In this document: positions 10,880 through 21,100 of the stretch, piece by piece
Position numbering within the stretch: position 1 is the first letter of the stretch
Layout of the letters: every line of letters begins with the position of its first letter
Source of the DNA: Trichobilharzia szidati
Lineage: Eukaryota; Platyhelminthes; Trematoda; Strigeidida; Schistosomatidae
DNA length: 64,000 bases
Assembly (NCBI GenBank): GCA_944472155.2
Contig: OX235279.1
Location: forward strand, 121,884,110-121,948,109
Direction: 5' to 3'
Notes under the pieces: model-generated
The model's input: only the letters and a program-made list of their open reading frames with translations
What the model was told of the DNA's origin: nothing
The model's database searches: none
Position numbers and translations under genes: made by a program

Positions 10880-11060
10880 AAAGGTCCTCATCATCCGCAG
10901 AGCCTTCAAAAACAAAGAAGCATTAAATGGATGTTTCAACGTGGTCAGAGAAGGTTTATCACAACACTCCCAATTACTTTACACGGAATCGAACTCATGA
11001 CTGTCAGCCTTATGATTAAAGTCATTTCTTCCAACCACTAGTCCATTAACTTGGCTCTTC
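10880..11060 (-). repeat. tRNA-derived SINE, separate family
   Basis: On the minus strand TGGACTAGTGG (A box, + positions 11035-11045) and GAGTTCGATTCC (B box, 10985-10996) lie at a tRNA-like spacing. The cloverleaf is incomplete, so this is a SINE head rather than a tRNA gene. The body toward lower coordinates (GCATTAAATG, GCAGAGCCTTC) recurs in a fragment at 28540-28640. RNA polymerase III would transcribe an intact copy from these internal boxes. Confidence 0.55.
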
Positions 11061-11809
11061 ATGAAAGCTGGCTTGAAACAAGTCATTAATCCTCTGATCA
11101 AGGAACAATCAACATCTGGATAAATCTAAGATCGCTGTCTTTAAATGTAGTTCAAAAGTAAATAACTGAAAATTTCTTACGGTAATGCAAGAATTATTTA
11201 ATTTAATTAACTTCGAATTCCACCAGCTGTTTTTACTAATAGCCTCGTTTAGAACTAACTAAACTGGATATACCGAAACAGGGAGTAACGAAAGAATTTC
11301 TCATTGCATGAGGGTGTGAATCTCAGCTTGTTCAAATTATTGTGAAAACAGAAATTTTTAAATACGCCGAGATTACAATAAGTAATTTTATAATGATTTA
11401 GTCGAAGTCAGCACTCATATCATCCCAAAACATTTTTAATATTTTCAGTAAGGATATTTACAGACACAAAAGTGGGATTAAGTGCAACCTAAATATTTGT
11501 TACAATGTGCCATTTTATAATACACCTTACTGTAATTAAGCCACGAACTCTTAGTTATGTTATAGGACAGAATATGGTGACTGTTTCAAAATCCAGTATG
11601 GTTAGGTGCACAAGAAGAATGACTGCTAAGTTTCTGTTTGTTCAACCACTATGTAACCCATACGATCATAGTTACACGATGCCCATATTGGATACTTGGA
11701 AAATCCTGCTATCAATAAAAATGAGAGAATTAGAACTATAAATGCAGTGAGAAATTATTTGAGATTGGTGCAGTCACCTTACTACAACCATGAGTGATAA
11801 GTTATATCC

Positions 11810-11870
11810 TAAACGTCATTCAGTTAACTATACTGTCTCACTATATACACAAAATAATAAAGAAACTGAC
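11810..11870 (+). repeat. Dispersed repeat A, weak copy
   Basis: AAACGTCATTCAGTTAACTA followed by CTGTCTCACTATATACAC and AAAATAATAAA follows the family order with many changes. Confidence 0.3.
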
Positions 11871-12389
11871 ACTGAAATGCATTAGCTCACATGTGAAATT
11901 CGGTGAATCAGAGTAATCCAGCTACTCGAAATGCAGTGAGTTACTTTTCTACCTTTAAAATAGCCGAGCAGAATAGCAGCTACTTGACTGTTAGACTGAG
12001 TAATTTAGGAACAAAGGTTAGCTAGAATTCTGATGTGTTTGTGAGTTTGTATAAGATTTCTGGTCGCCTTATTCGTCATATCACACATAAATAGGAAAAT
12101 GGAAAATGACTTATTCTTCCAATATTTCCCTGAGCTGGAAAGCTAAACAGAAACAATAAGACCAAACTTAGACACCTAACTACACATGATAAACAAATAT
12201 ATCTGTAATGCACAAACTGGCTTTCAGTGCTCCTCCAAATGATGTCAATGCATGTTTAGACTTAAAACCAATCGAATCCTTACAATCTAACACCTGAAGG
12301 TTAGTCTGATGCTCACTAGTGATTGACTATAGGATGAAGTTGTCTGGAGTTTTAGTGTAAGGTCTTGACCAGTGGCGTCCATCAGGTCG

Positions 12390-12475
12390 GATATGAAGAC
12401 AAATATTTGCCGATGACAGTGGCTGGCGGTGAAGCCAGAAATCGCTAATTGACAAAAGTTAAAATTGAAAGGCCA
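12390..12475 (+). repeat. Dispersed repeat B
   Basis: TATGAAGACAAATATTTGCC, GATGACAGTGG and TTGACAAAAGTTA are shared in order with 18025-18105. The element type is unknown. Confidence 0.4.
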
Positions 12476-12732
12476 TTGGATACCGTCCTAGAGATTGGAT
12501 AGTCAACCAGCTCTTCTGAAATATGTGAAGTGAAACTGATTGACTAAAACATTTGAAGAAAATTTTAAAAATGGAATTTGTGAAAAGTAGTTCCCTCTTC
12601 ATTTACGTGTATCATCGAATCCTAACTCGAGTGAGTCATTCAGACTGAACTAATCCATTGGTTTATTTCTTCAAGTGTCATTTACTTCCATGCTCATCCT
12701 CCCTTTCAACCTTTTTATATATATTTTATTTC

Positions 12733-12963
12733 TATTCCTTTACGTTCCCAATGGAACATAGGGCTTCAAGCTAGAGGCTTGGAGTTTCTGTAGCAGTGGT
12801 GATTATTTTTACAGGATGGGGTTGCTAGCCTCATGCCCAACCTTCCCTTTTTACCAGTCTTACTACTGGCTTAGCGAGGTAGAGGAGTGCGTTGGCCAGG
12901 GATCGAACCTCGAACCACCTGCCTGGTCGGCGAGCATTCTACCAGTGTGCCACCGTCTCACCC
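12733..12963 (-). repeat. tRNA SINE with RTE-type 3' tail, copy 1
   Basis: On the minus strand the head has TGGCACACTGG (A box, 12942-12952) and GGTTCGATCCC (B box, 12899-12909). The body follows, and then a tail reading GAAGCCCTATGTTCCA with GGGAACGTAAAGGAAT. That tail is also the 3' end of the RTE elements at 57898 and 60662. The SINE encodes no protein. Tail sharing is how SINEs usually recruit LINE reverse transcriptase, so RTE dependence is inferred. The open frame across it (12816-13028, +) is meaningless. Confidence 0.8.
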
Positions 12964-14114
12964 CTTTCAACTTAGATGAATCCACCGGATTACAGTTTCT
13001 GATAATTTATTATCCCGTAAAGTGTTGAAGTAAGTAATAATCCACGTCTTATTGCATGAAATGCTTGTAAATACATATTTCAATCTTCTGATTGTGACTG
13101 TGATCAGAGGAACAACCAAGTAGACAGTGAGAACAGATATTTATAAATAATAACCGTACCATACAGGTAGCTGAATATGTCTACAGTATTCAAACCAGCG
13201 AACTAGGATTCATGAAACGTTAATTATCTGCTAATAAATATAAGTTCTATATATTGTAGAGTGATAGTTTGTCAGTGGTCATTGTTTGAATATAATTTAA
13301 AATGGATGCATGATGTATTCATAAAATGGATTCCTTTAATTCTTACCAGACAGTGAGATTTCCCGATGAAATCTAAACCGAATTCTGTTATGGTTTATTA
13401 GTGGCTGGCAGTGAACTGAAACCACTTAACAATCCACAATGGAGTCAACTTAGACTTTTTTGAAGAAATTCATCCAAATGGATGTAAAGTTTAGGTATTT
13501 ATTTTACAGGATATTTTGTTCATACAAACACTATGGAAAGTTTATAAAAAGTTTTCCAAATTTCGAGTTGAAACTATGAACAAATTGTACTTTAACCAGT
13601 GACGTAATATATGTACACAATGTGTTGATAAAAGCCTGTTGTGAATTAATGTTTGGAAAAAAATTATTATTCCGACATTGTCCCCCGATTTATTAAAACT
13701 GTTTTTTAAAGTGAATATCATATGATAACTTTTCACAAACAAATGATATTTTTTTACTGGAATATCTGACAGGATTTTAGTTGACTTTGTCCCCTTCAAG
13801 CTAAAAATGTTATTGTGTTACACAGAACTATTAAAAGTCAGGTTGGAATAGTTTGTGTGAGAACATCGCCTTTACTCTGTACAACAATAGTTTCGAAATG
13901 AGACAGTGTTGTCACCTCGACGATGACACAGGCGGCTAGTGAAGGATGTTAGTTACTGTATTCATCATTCAGCGGTATCTTTCATTTTGCCGGATACTAT
14001 GTACATATTTTTTGGCGCCTACGGTATTTATCACACAACTGCACAGCAAAATAGTACATAAATAAAACTGTTACTTTACAAATATCAAATATATTAAATA
14101 TTCCTATGGTAGAA
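12964..14114. other. Unassigned interval
   Basis: A minus frame at 13542-13799 has no domain and an AT-driven composition. Nothing else was recognised. Confidence 0.4.
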
Positions 14115-14383
14115 TTTAGAACAACACATTTAAGCGAACAATATTGTTTTCACTTAGATTTCATTAGGTGATGATAATAATAATAATGATTATTATTATT
14201 ATCATTACTTCTATTATGACTAATTGCACAATTTATATTCACCATCTTATTATCCTATAAACAAAACACCATGATTGGTTTATAACTGAATTTTTATTTG
14301 TAAAGTTATGTAGGCATAGTAGAGTTAAGCCTGATGAGATCTAGTTGAAAACAATATTGTTCGCTTAAATGTGTTGTTCTAAA
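14115..14383. mobile_element. Foldback/MITE-like element with perfect 38-bp inverted ends
   Basis: TTTAGAACAACACATTTAAG and the bases after it at 14115-14152 are repeated exactly in reverse complement at 14346-14383. Beyond these the arms match for a further dozen bases with mismatches. Inside the left part, GATAATAATAATAAT at about 14172 meets ATTATTATTATTATC, another near-perfect palindrome. There is no coding capacity, and no convincing target duplication borders it. The perfect ends imply a recent or gene-conversion-maintained insertion. Confidence 0.65.
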
Positions 14384-14960
14384 CATCAAATAGTCATAGC
14401 ACGTCACTGACTGTCAAATTCTGGGTTTACGACTTAATATCACCAAGTAGTAAACATTATAATATTTCTCACCAATCAAATATTTACATTTTGATAGTTT
14501 TAATTAATTAGCTAAAGTTGCTAAGTTGAAATTAAAGACGTAGTGTTTACTTTGTACACACGTAGGGAGCATACCTTGAACGTTATAATCAGTCTGAAGT
14601 AATCACAAACTCTTTGCACTATAGATCTGAAGTTCATGTGGTAAAACAAGTATTATGAAAGTTGAAAACTATTGTGTACAAATTGTTCAAGTGTTTTCAA
14701 TTTATAATGAAAATAGTCTAATGCACTAGTCCTCTGAGTGAGAAACGAACTATCGCCTAAATGAATAAAAATAAATAAATCCTTCAAATAAACTTACATT
14801 TCTCTATTAGCTTGTTAGTGTGGAAAGATTTCAATGGCATCTGCTCATCTGGTTACAATTTCAGTTATTGCTGGAATTCAAAATTGGCTAAGTCGATAGT
14901 TTTGGATATATTCACTGAAGTTTGAATTATTAGGATTGATATGAAAGGTCTCCTTTAGGC

Positions 14961-15224
14961 ATGCAACAGTTCGCTTTCTTCGATGCACATGTACCAGTGA
15001 AAACATGTAGAGTATTTAATAATAATAGTAATAATAATAGCTGTATTCTAGACAATTTGATAACACATAGTAAAGAATTTCCAGTGTATTTAGATAGCGA
15101 AATATCTATTCTTCGTAAAGGGTCTTTAAGTAAAGTAGCATTCGACAGTACATCATGTGACTCTGTCTTGTTCCATCTGAAGCAATATCCAATACTCTAC
15201 AATATTTTCCATCACTTTCCTTGA
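14961..15224 (+). CDS. Candidate host exon, unidentified
   Basis: An 87-codon frame begins MQQFAFFDAHVPVKTCRVFN two bases after an acceptor-like CTCCTTTAG (14959 region) and runs to a TGA at 15222-15224. It contains an Asn/Ser run (NNNSNNNS), common in schistosome proteins, and otherwise has varied composition, unlike neighbouring AT-driven frames. Upstream the same frame is closed by a TGA at 14937. No donor is clear, and AAAGTAGC within the frame is a weak option. No domain, signal peptide or transmembrane segment was recognised. It may equally be a chance frame, as 264 open bases are not rare here. Confidence 0.3.
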   Translation: MQQFAFFDAHVPVKTCRVFNNNSNNNSCILDNLITHSKEFPVYLDSEISILRKGSLSKVAFDSTSCDSVLFHLKQYPILYNIFHHFP

Positions 15225-15308
15225 GAAGTGCTCTGCATCACGTTGACAACAAGCTAAAAATGTGACCAGGTTCATGCAACTAGCCAAAAACATAAATTTC
15301 TTTTTTTT

Positions 15309-15530
15309 ATTCCTTTATGTTCCCAGTAGAACATAGGGCTCCATACTAGAGGCTTAAAGTTTCGGTGTTCATTTTTACGGGATGGAGTTGATAGCTAACC
15401 CCGTGTCCACCCTTCCCTCTTTACCAGTCTTATTACTGGTATAGCGAGGTAAAGGAGTGCATCAGCCGTGTATCGAACCCCGGATCACATTAGTGGTTGG
15501 CGAGCATTCTACCGCTGTGCCACCGAAGCA
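15309..15530 (-). repeat. tRNA SINE with RTE-type 3' tail, copy 2
   Basis: Minus-strand A box TGGCACAGCGG (15512-15522) and a B-box region GGGTTCGATAC (near 15475), then the same body as copy 1 and the tail ending in AGCCCTATGTTC..AAAGGAAT. An A-rich end is seen as the T run at 15299-15308. It is preserved well enough to define the family. Confidence 0.75.
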
Positions 15531-15560
15531 CAAAAATATTTAGATGACTTAAACAATAAG

Positions 15561-15749
15561 AACTGCAGAATAAATAAAGCATAATTATATTTCAATGGTT
15601 TACACAAAATGATAAGTTTTGTTATTGGTAATAGTTCGGGCAAAATTACCAATAACAAAACTTATCATTTTGTGTAAACCATATAATTATACTTTATTTG
15701 ATCTATTCCACAATGTTCAAACTTTTTTACTGACATTAACTGCAGAATA
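15561..15749. mobile_element. Hairpin element with 12-bp target duplication, copy 1
   Basis: A 165-base unit (15573-15737) lies between two copies of AACTGCAGAATA (15561-15572 and 15738-15749). Its core is a perfect 36-bp inverted repeat, arms 15597-15632 and 15645-15680, with a 12-base loop. The arms extend imperfectly outward through a TATAATTATA block. After the hairpin comes a unique right part ending CAAACTTTTTTACTGACATT. The second copy at 42833-42985 shares the hairpin and the right part but has a different duplication. It has no coding capacity. Confidence 0.75.
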
Positions 15750-16985
15750 GTTTATGGATTATACTGGATGGTAATTTAGGTGGCCAAGTGATTTAAACAG
15801 GCCGCCATATCACATTATGCATGAATATTCACTGCTTAGCTAAAATGCACAGATTCTGTTGTTAGTGAAGCTAGTGTTATATTTATGGGTAATTTGCCGA
15901 GTGAATTAACATTAAATCGGTACCACTGAATCTAAGTGACTGTCACGTAAGTTTTCTTTCTCCACAAATTATCATAATTTTGTTTCTTTCTATTCTAATC
16001 CTTTGAAACGTTTCGTGAAACCACTCACTAAACAGTTAGGCTGAACTTTACAGTTAAATAATATAATCGGTGTAGATGGCATTAATTTACTCGAGTCAAA
16101 TTTAAGCATTCAGCGAATACATTCCACTTTCGGTAATAATAAAGTCGAAAAATATCAAGTTTTTATTTTCTGATAAATTACGCTTCATCACTTTGTTATT
16201 GTGATGGGGTATATTATAATTGATACAAAGTGATATGCGTAGTACATGTAGAGAATGATTATTATTATTATTATCGATCGTAGAAAACAAAATCAGGCAG
16301 GTAGTTGGATTACCTTATAGTTAAAGATGAAGACAGAGCAAAGCATGAATGAACAGACAAACCTACACACATACACACACAGGTGAACGTGCATAGCTAC
16401 ACACGAAAACTGGTAATCATTAAGTCACACTAATTCATCCGTAAACAATTCGATAACATTGATAGGAGAGAGAGGAGAGAGAGGAATATTGGAAGTGAAT
16501 TATATTTATAAGGGGAAAAACAAACTTTCCTACTAATTCTTGCTTTGTTTTCATCTTCATTCCTTTTAGATGGTAGCAACAAGAATTTGTTATTGTGAAA
16601 AGTCAAAATAGTATTTATGATGGCATTTATCAGACTATGAATCAGTAATTACACCATATCTAGTGTTAGCTGATGACTAAAGTCCATATCTGAATGGTTT
16701 GTGATTCCTGAATCATTAATTTTAATGTATTCCAATTCTAGTAATACAGAAGACTGTAGTCTGGTTAATCATTGGTGCATGTTTGTATTAGATAGTTGGT
16801 AATGCATTCTAAACAGTCATACAGCAGTTGTCATTCATTTGCGGTTATACCAACAAAATAAAAAAAATAGTTATGACTTGTCCAATGTCTGAATCACCTA
16901 CCATTAGTTTCATAGATGAAGACGTTTACATTTAATAATAACACAGCCAACTAATTATTTTCTGGAACAAGAACATGTAAATGAA
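15750..16985. other. Unassigned interval with simple repeats
   Basis: Contains an ATT trinucleotide run at about 16259-16273, a CA-rich stretch at 16362-16382 and a GAGA run at 16462-16486. No gene was recognised. Confidence 0.45.
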
Positions 16986-16989
16986 ACGA

Positions 16990-17110
16990 CGAACATTTAT
17001 AGCTCAGATGGATGATGTTGTTGTAGTTGTATTCTCTGAGCTGGTCAAAGTCATATTAAAGTCTACTGTGAAGATGTTGTCTAGCGAGACAACGAAAGCA
17101 TTGCAATTAA
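16990..17110 (+). repeat. Dispersed repeat C, copy 1
   Basis: CAGATGGATGATGTTG, GTAGTTGTATTCTCTGAGCT and GAAGATGTTGTCTAGCGAGAC form a block seen again, diverged, at 31250-31350. The type is unknown. GATGTTGTCT with AGACAACG can form a small hairpin. Confidence 0.4.
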
Positions 17111-17608
17111 ACCACTTAGCCTAGGGAACAATTTTAAATCAACAAGTAAATGAGCTGGTTGTCGATTGCTTTCGTCTTGTAGTTTAAGGTACTGATCAGA
17201 GTCTACCTACAAGCTGATGTAAAGTACCGGGGTTAGTGTTGACTATGCATCTACCATTATTACACGTACAGTTAACGCTCTCCAGCTGAATGCTTTAAAA
17301 TCTTACAATGAATTCTGACAGGTATTAGTCTTTCCTCTTTTTATGATTTTAGTTTCTATTCTAGTCATTCATTGAATTCATTTCCCTTGTAACATCACCT
17401 CTTCCTTGTTTACTAGCTTCAGATTAATAATAATTAACTCACTAAATATTTTGTTAACCTAGTCAACGTTTTGATTACAATTAGTTAACCTAGTCATAAT
17501 TATCTTATATGGCTGTTATTAGTCACTAGTCTTAATAACTCTGCAATGAATTCTGTTTACTACCGTGTTTTCGTATACAATAGATTACTGTATCAAAAAG
17601 GAAATAAA

Positions 17609-17788
17609 TTTTTTTTTGATTACAGCTTGATGCCACACCGTATTTTTCAGTACAAGTATGGCATGGATATCGGTAGCACAAATTTTGCAGGCCGACCATG
17701 GATATCGGGTGTGCGTCGGTAGGGGATCGAACCCCGGACCATGTGCATGATCGGCGAGAGTCCTAACCACTGTGCCACCGACGCACAG
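17609..17788 (-). repeat. tRNA SINE, second tail type, copy 1
   Basis: The minus-strand head TGGCACAGTGG (A box) and GGTTCGATCCC (B box) is nearly identical to the heads of the RTE-tailed SINEs. The body instead reads CGATATCCATG..GGTCGGCC and ends ATACGGTGTGGCATCAAGCT plus an A run. The same head therefore carries two different tails in this window. A sister copy is at 35195-35390. Confidence 0.75.
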
Positions 17789-18024
17789 AAGGGAATGTAT
17801 GATTATGGTTATTTTTTCAACGTCGATTTCGTCATGTATCAATATCAGTTAGAGAATCGTTGAAAACCGGGGGCAGGGGTGGATGGACAACTATTTCGTC
17901 ATAGTTTTGGCTCTTCGGCAGTAAGTAACACTTGTAACGTAATCCATTTCCCAGCAGTGGCTTACCACATGGCGAACTTTCTGGAGTTATAATGGGAAGT
18001 TCTGTAGAAAAGTGACTGTCACGT

Positions 18025-18105
18025 TGAGTATGAGGGCAGATATTCGCCGATGACATTGGACATCGACAGCGTTTTGTCACAAACTGACAAAAGTTAGTAT
18101 TCATG
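18025..18105 (+). repeat. Dispersed repeat B, copy 2
   Basis: TATGAGGGCAGATATTCGCC, GATGACATTGG and CTGACAAAAGTTAGTATTC follow the order at 12390-12475. Confidence 0.4.
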
Positions 18106-18109
18106 AGTT

Positions 18110-21100
18110 ATTGTATTTCGACCATGTTTTTGAATAGTGATGGGCTTACTTCGTATCTTGAAGATCCTGCATTGTATCTGCAGTGAAGTCATAGATACGT
18201 ACTACTGGAAAGTCCCAGAACAGCTGCCTAGGTTTTTCTTGATTTTCAATGGTTCTGTTATTAATATGGTCCTTACAAACGAATACCTGGAAACTGTGTT
18301 ATTTTTATCACATATACTAATACGATTATTTCGTGACTTCGAAAGAAGATACGCGTGAAACGCCAGCAGGAGTGATTCGAAATTATCCTCGGCCTTCAGT
18401 TAATAGCGGTTAATGATATAGATGATCTTAAAAATGACGAATCTTCCTTGAAAAAACTATTGAATACATACAAAAAGCATCGTCTTCCCCGATGATATGT
18501 AACTTATGTATTCCAGAGTTATCCTAAAAGACTTTCGAATAACTACAGCTGATTTGAAGCCAGTCTTTGAGCCTAACTTCTGGTAGTCAACATCAGGAAA
18601 TGACGTTTCATCGAATATTTAGTGATCTTCTTGCTTCCCCTAGTGCTTATTACGCATTACCAGCAAACCACTTATGTTTAGTTAGACAGATAGTGGTGCG
18701 ATATAGACAATCTGATATCATCAGTGTTTCTATATAGCACTAATATATTGATGAAGTAATCCGAACTCGCGAATTTAAAAATAACTGTACCAATTAAAAT
18801 AAGTCTGAATCTCCTTGAATTAACAACTCTAGTTATAGGCAAGAATTCTTGTGGCAATTACCAAAGCATCTCAGGAGGAAATTAGAGAGGCTTTAATTTA
18901 AATCTCAGTTAGAGTTATTTCCAACGTTAGGTGAGTTAATAGAAGCATCTAATGTAGTCAAAATAAAAACCGGCCTTTACCCATTCATTACTCTTCATGT
19001 TGGACTAACAAGAACTCAGCTGATAACTTCTGTGATAAAGAATGGTCAGTCACTTGTCTCGAATACTATCTTGAGTTATATTACCCTTTATTTTTAATCG
19101 TAATCTCATGATTAATTCTTACTGATTCGCTAATACAAATAAATAGCAGTCGGCCTGGGAAATGAGACAGTAGACCAGCCCTAGAAGCAACCCAATGCTA
19201 AGGAATATTCTATAGTGGATAAATCATATTTCGCTAGAAATTGAATAAGTTTACTGTGTTAATCACTAGTGTTAACTCAGTTATGTTATGAGGATTGAGA
19301 AGCACCTTATCTACTATAGAAAACTCGACTATTGATAAATATTATTCTCAGAACACGGTTATAACCAGATGTTGTACTTAAGCGATAACTGGTAGATGTT
19401 TTAAGTAAATAATACTGTTTCACTGTGTGATATACCTAATAAACAAACTAATATGGAGTTACTTACTACCACAGTGCCCAAGTTTTACACATATATTAAT
19501 GATGTTTTAAGTAGTTTTATATTTTTAATGAACAGGTGGATATTCAGTGAAGAGTAATAAGCATGTAACTTTTATGGACATGTACTGTGTCACGCCCAGA
19601 ACTTTTTATCGCGTTTAATTTGAATCTATAGTTTTAATAGAGTACTACAAAAAGATAGATATCTACAACTTTCTTCATTGAAACATTTAAGTAGTGTTAT
19701 ACTCATTACAGATTTTAAGGTGGGAGAAGATACGGTCACCATAACTACGTAAATAAGTGTATGAGCAGTCATCCCACAGGTATAAACATATATATACATA
19801 TTCACAAACATGAAGTTTGCACAAATATCAAATATAATTAAAAATCAGGGTAAATTTTTCCTTATTTATTTAAATATACAACTAGTCCGTTACTGTTGTT
19901 CGCTTTTTTTCTCCGGAGAAATAAATAATTCCATTCAACTGTGAATTATCTAATTAACGCGGAAACTAGACGCTAAGTATCCAAGTGATTCACCTCTTTT
20001 CACTATATAACTTTCAGATGTAAAATGTATTCAGTTAATGGTTTGATTCAAGCTTAGAAGATGAAGAACAGGAAATCTTTTCTTTCCTAAATATTAGTTT
20101 ATTCAATTAAATAGATACACGATAGCCACACGTAGTTGTTTATATATATGCAGAATGTAAATGCAAATTATTTAAATTATGTATACTATTCTAGTATTAT
20201 ATTTAAGTATTTCCGTAACAAATAAACAATATGTGATAAAATTCTGTAATTTGCTTAAATAGTAATAACAAAATCTATCTGCATAAGAAAAGTTAAAGTC
20301 TTTCAGAAGCTGCGACCACCTGCTGCAAAAATAAAATGCCTGTGGATGACTCCGAATTAATGGCACGTACATCGATAAGACGTGTCCTTGAAAAATATTC
20401 GTAACATATGTAATGTTATTCATTTTTAACAGGCGAATCTATTGTTTAAGTGAAAAAGTGACACATCATTGAATTGAAAAGGACACGATTTTCAGCCTTG
20501 TGAATCTCAAACAGTTATTTCGCTGTGAAGGCAGTTATGACTCAAGAATTTGAGATTTCTGTTCTCCCCTAATGTTTTTAACGACATACACAAAAACATG
20601 AAGGTTGGCATGAATGAAATTTCGTTCTACAGAATATTTCATAATATTACGAGTAATTTATAGATAGCAGTCGAAAGTTTGACGGGAAGTCATAATATTG
20701 AGTAAGTAGGTATTATATTCACTCATATGCGACTCAGCATTCTTCTTCACCTAATGCCTACATGTTACCTTTAGCAACGGCTGATGTTATTCAATTTTTG
20801 AATTTGACAAATATCTATTTACTTCGTCATAATGTTATAGAGTAGACCTCTCGTTATACCTGTCGCAGTATCGATGCAAACATTTTACACAGGTTACCCT
20901 AGGGACCAACTATGTTACTGACTAATGATCATTTGATTTCGAGTTAAATAACGTCTGTTGTACCTGCATATAATTATCAGCAGTCTTGTCAGGAAACAGA
21001 GCTACAGACATGACTGACGTATGAATAATCTCTCCAGTGAACTGCACACCACTACAACAGAAAAGTAGATTTTTTTCACTTTGCGTATAAGCATTGCATA

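Noticed and set aside
10975..11050. Possible tRNA gene on the minus strand
   Set aside because: A and B boxes are good but no acceptor stem pairs. The sequence continues into a dispersed body, so it is a SINE head.
18137..18358. 73-codon frame with hydrophobic segments, possible membrane protein
   Set aside because: Part of it (GGTTTTTC..TTTTCAATGGTTCTG) may be alpha-SINE body. Hydrophobicity follows from T-rich DNA.
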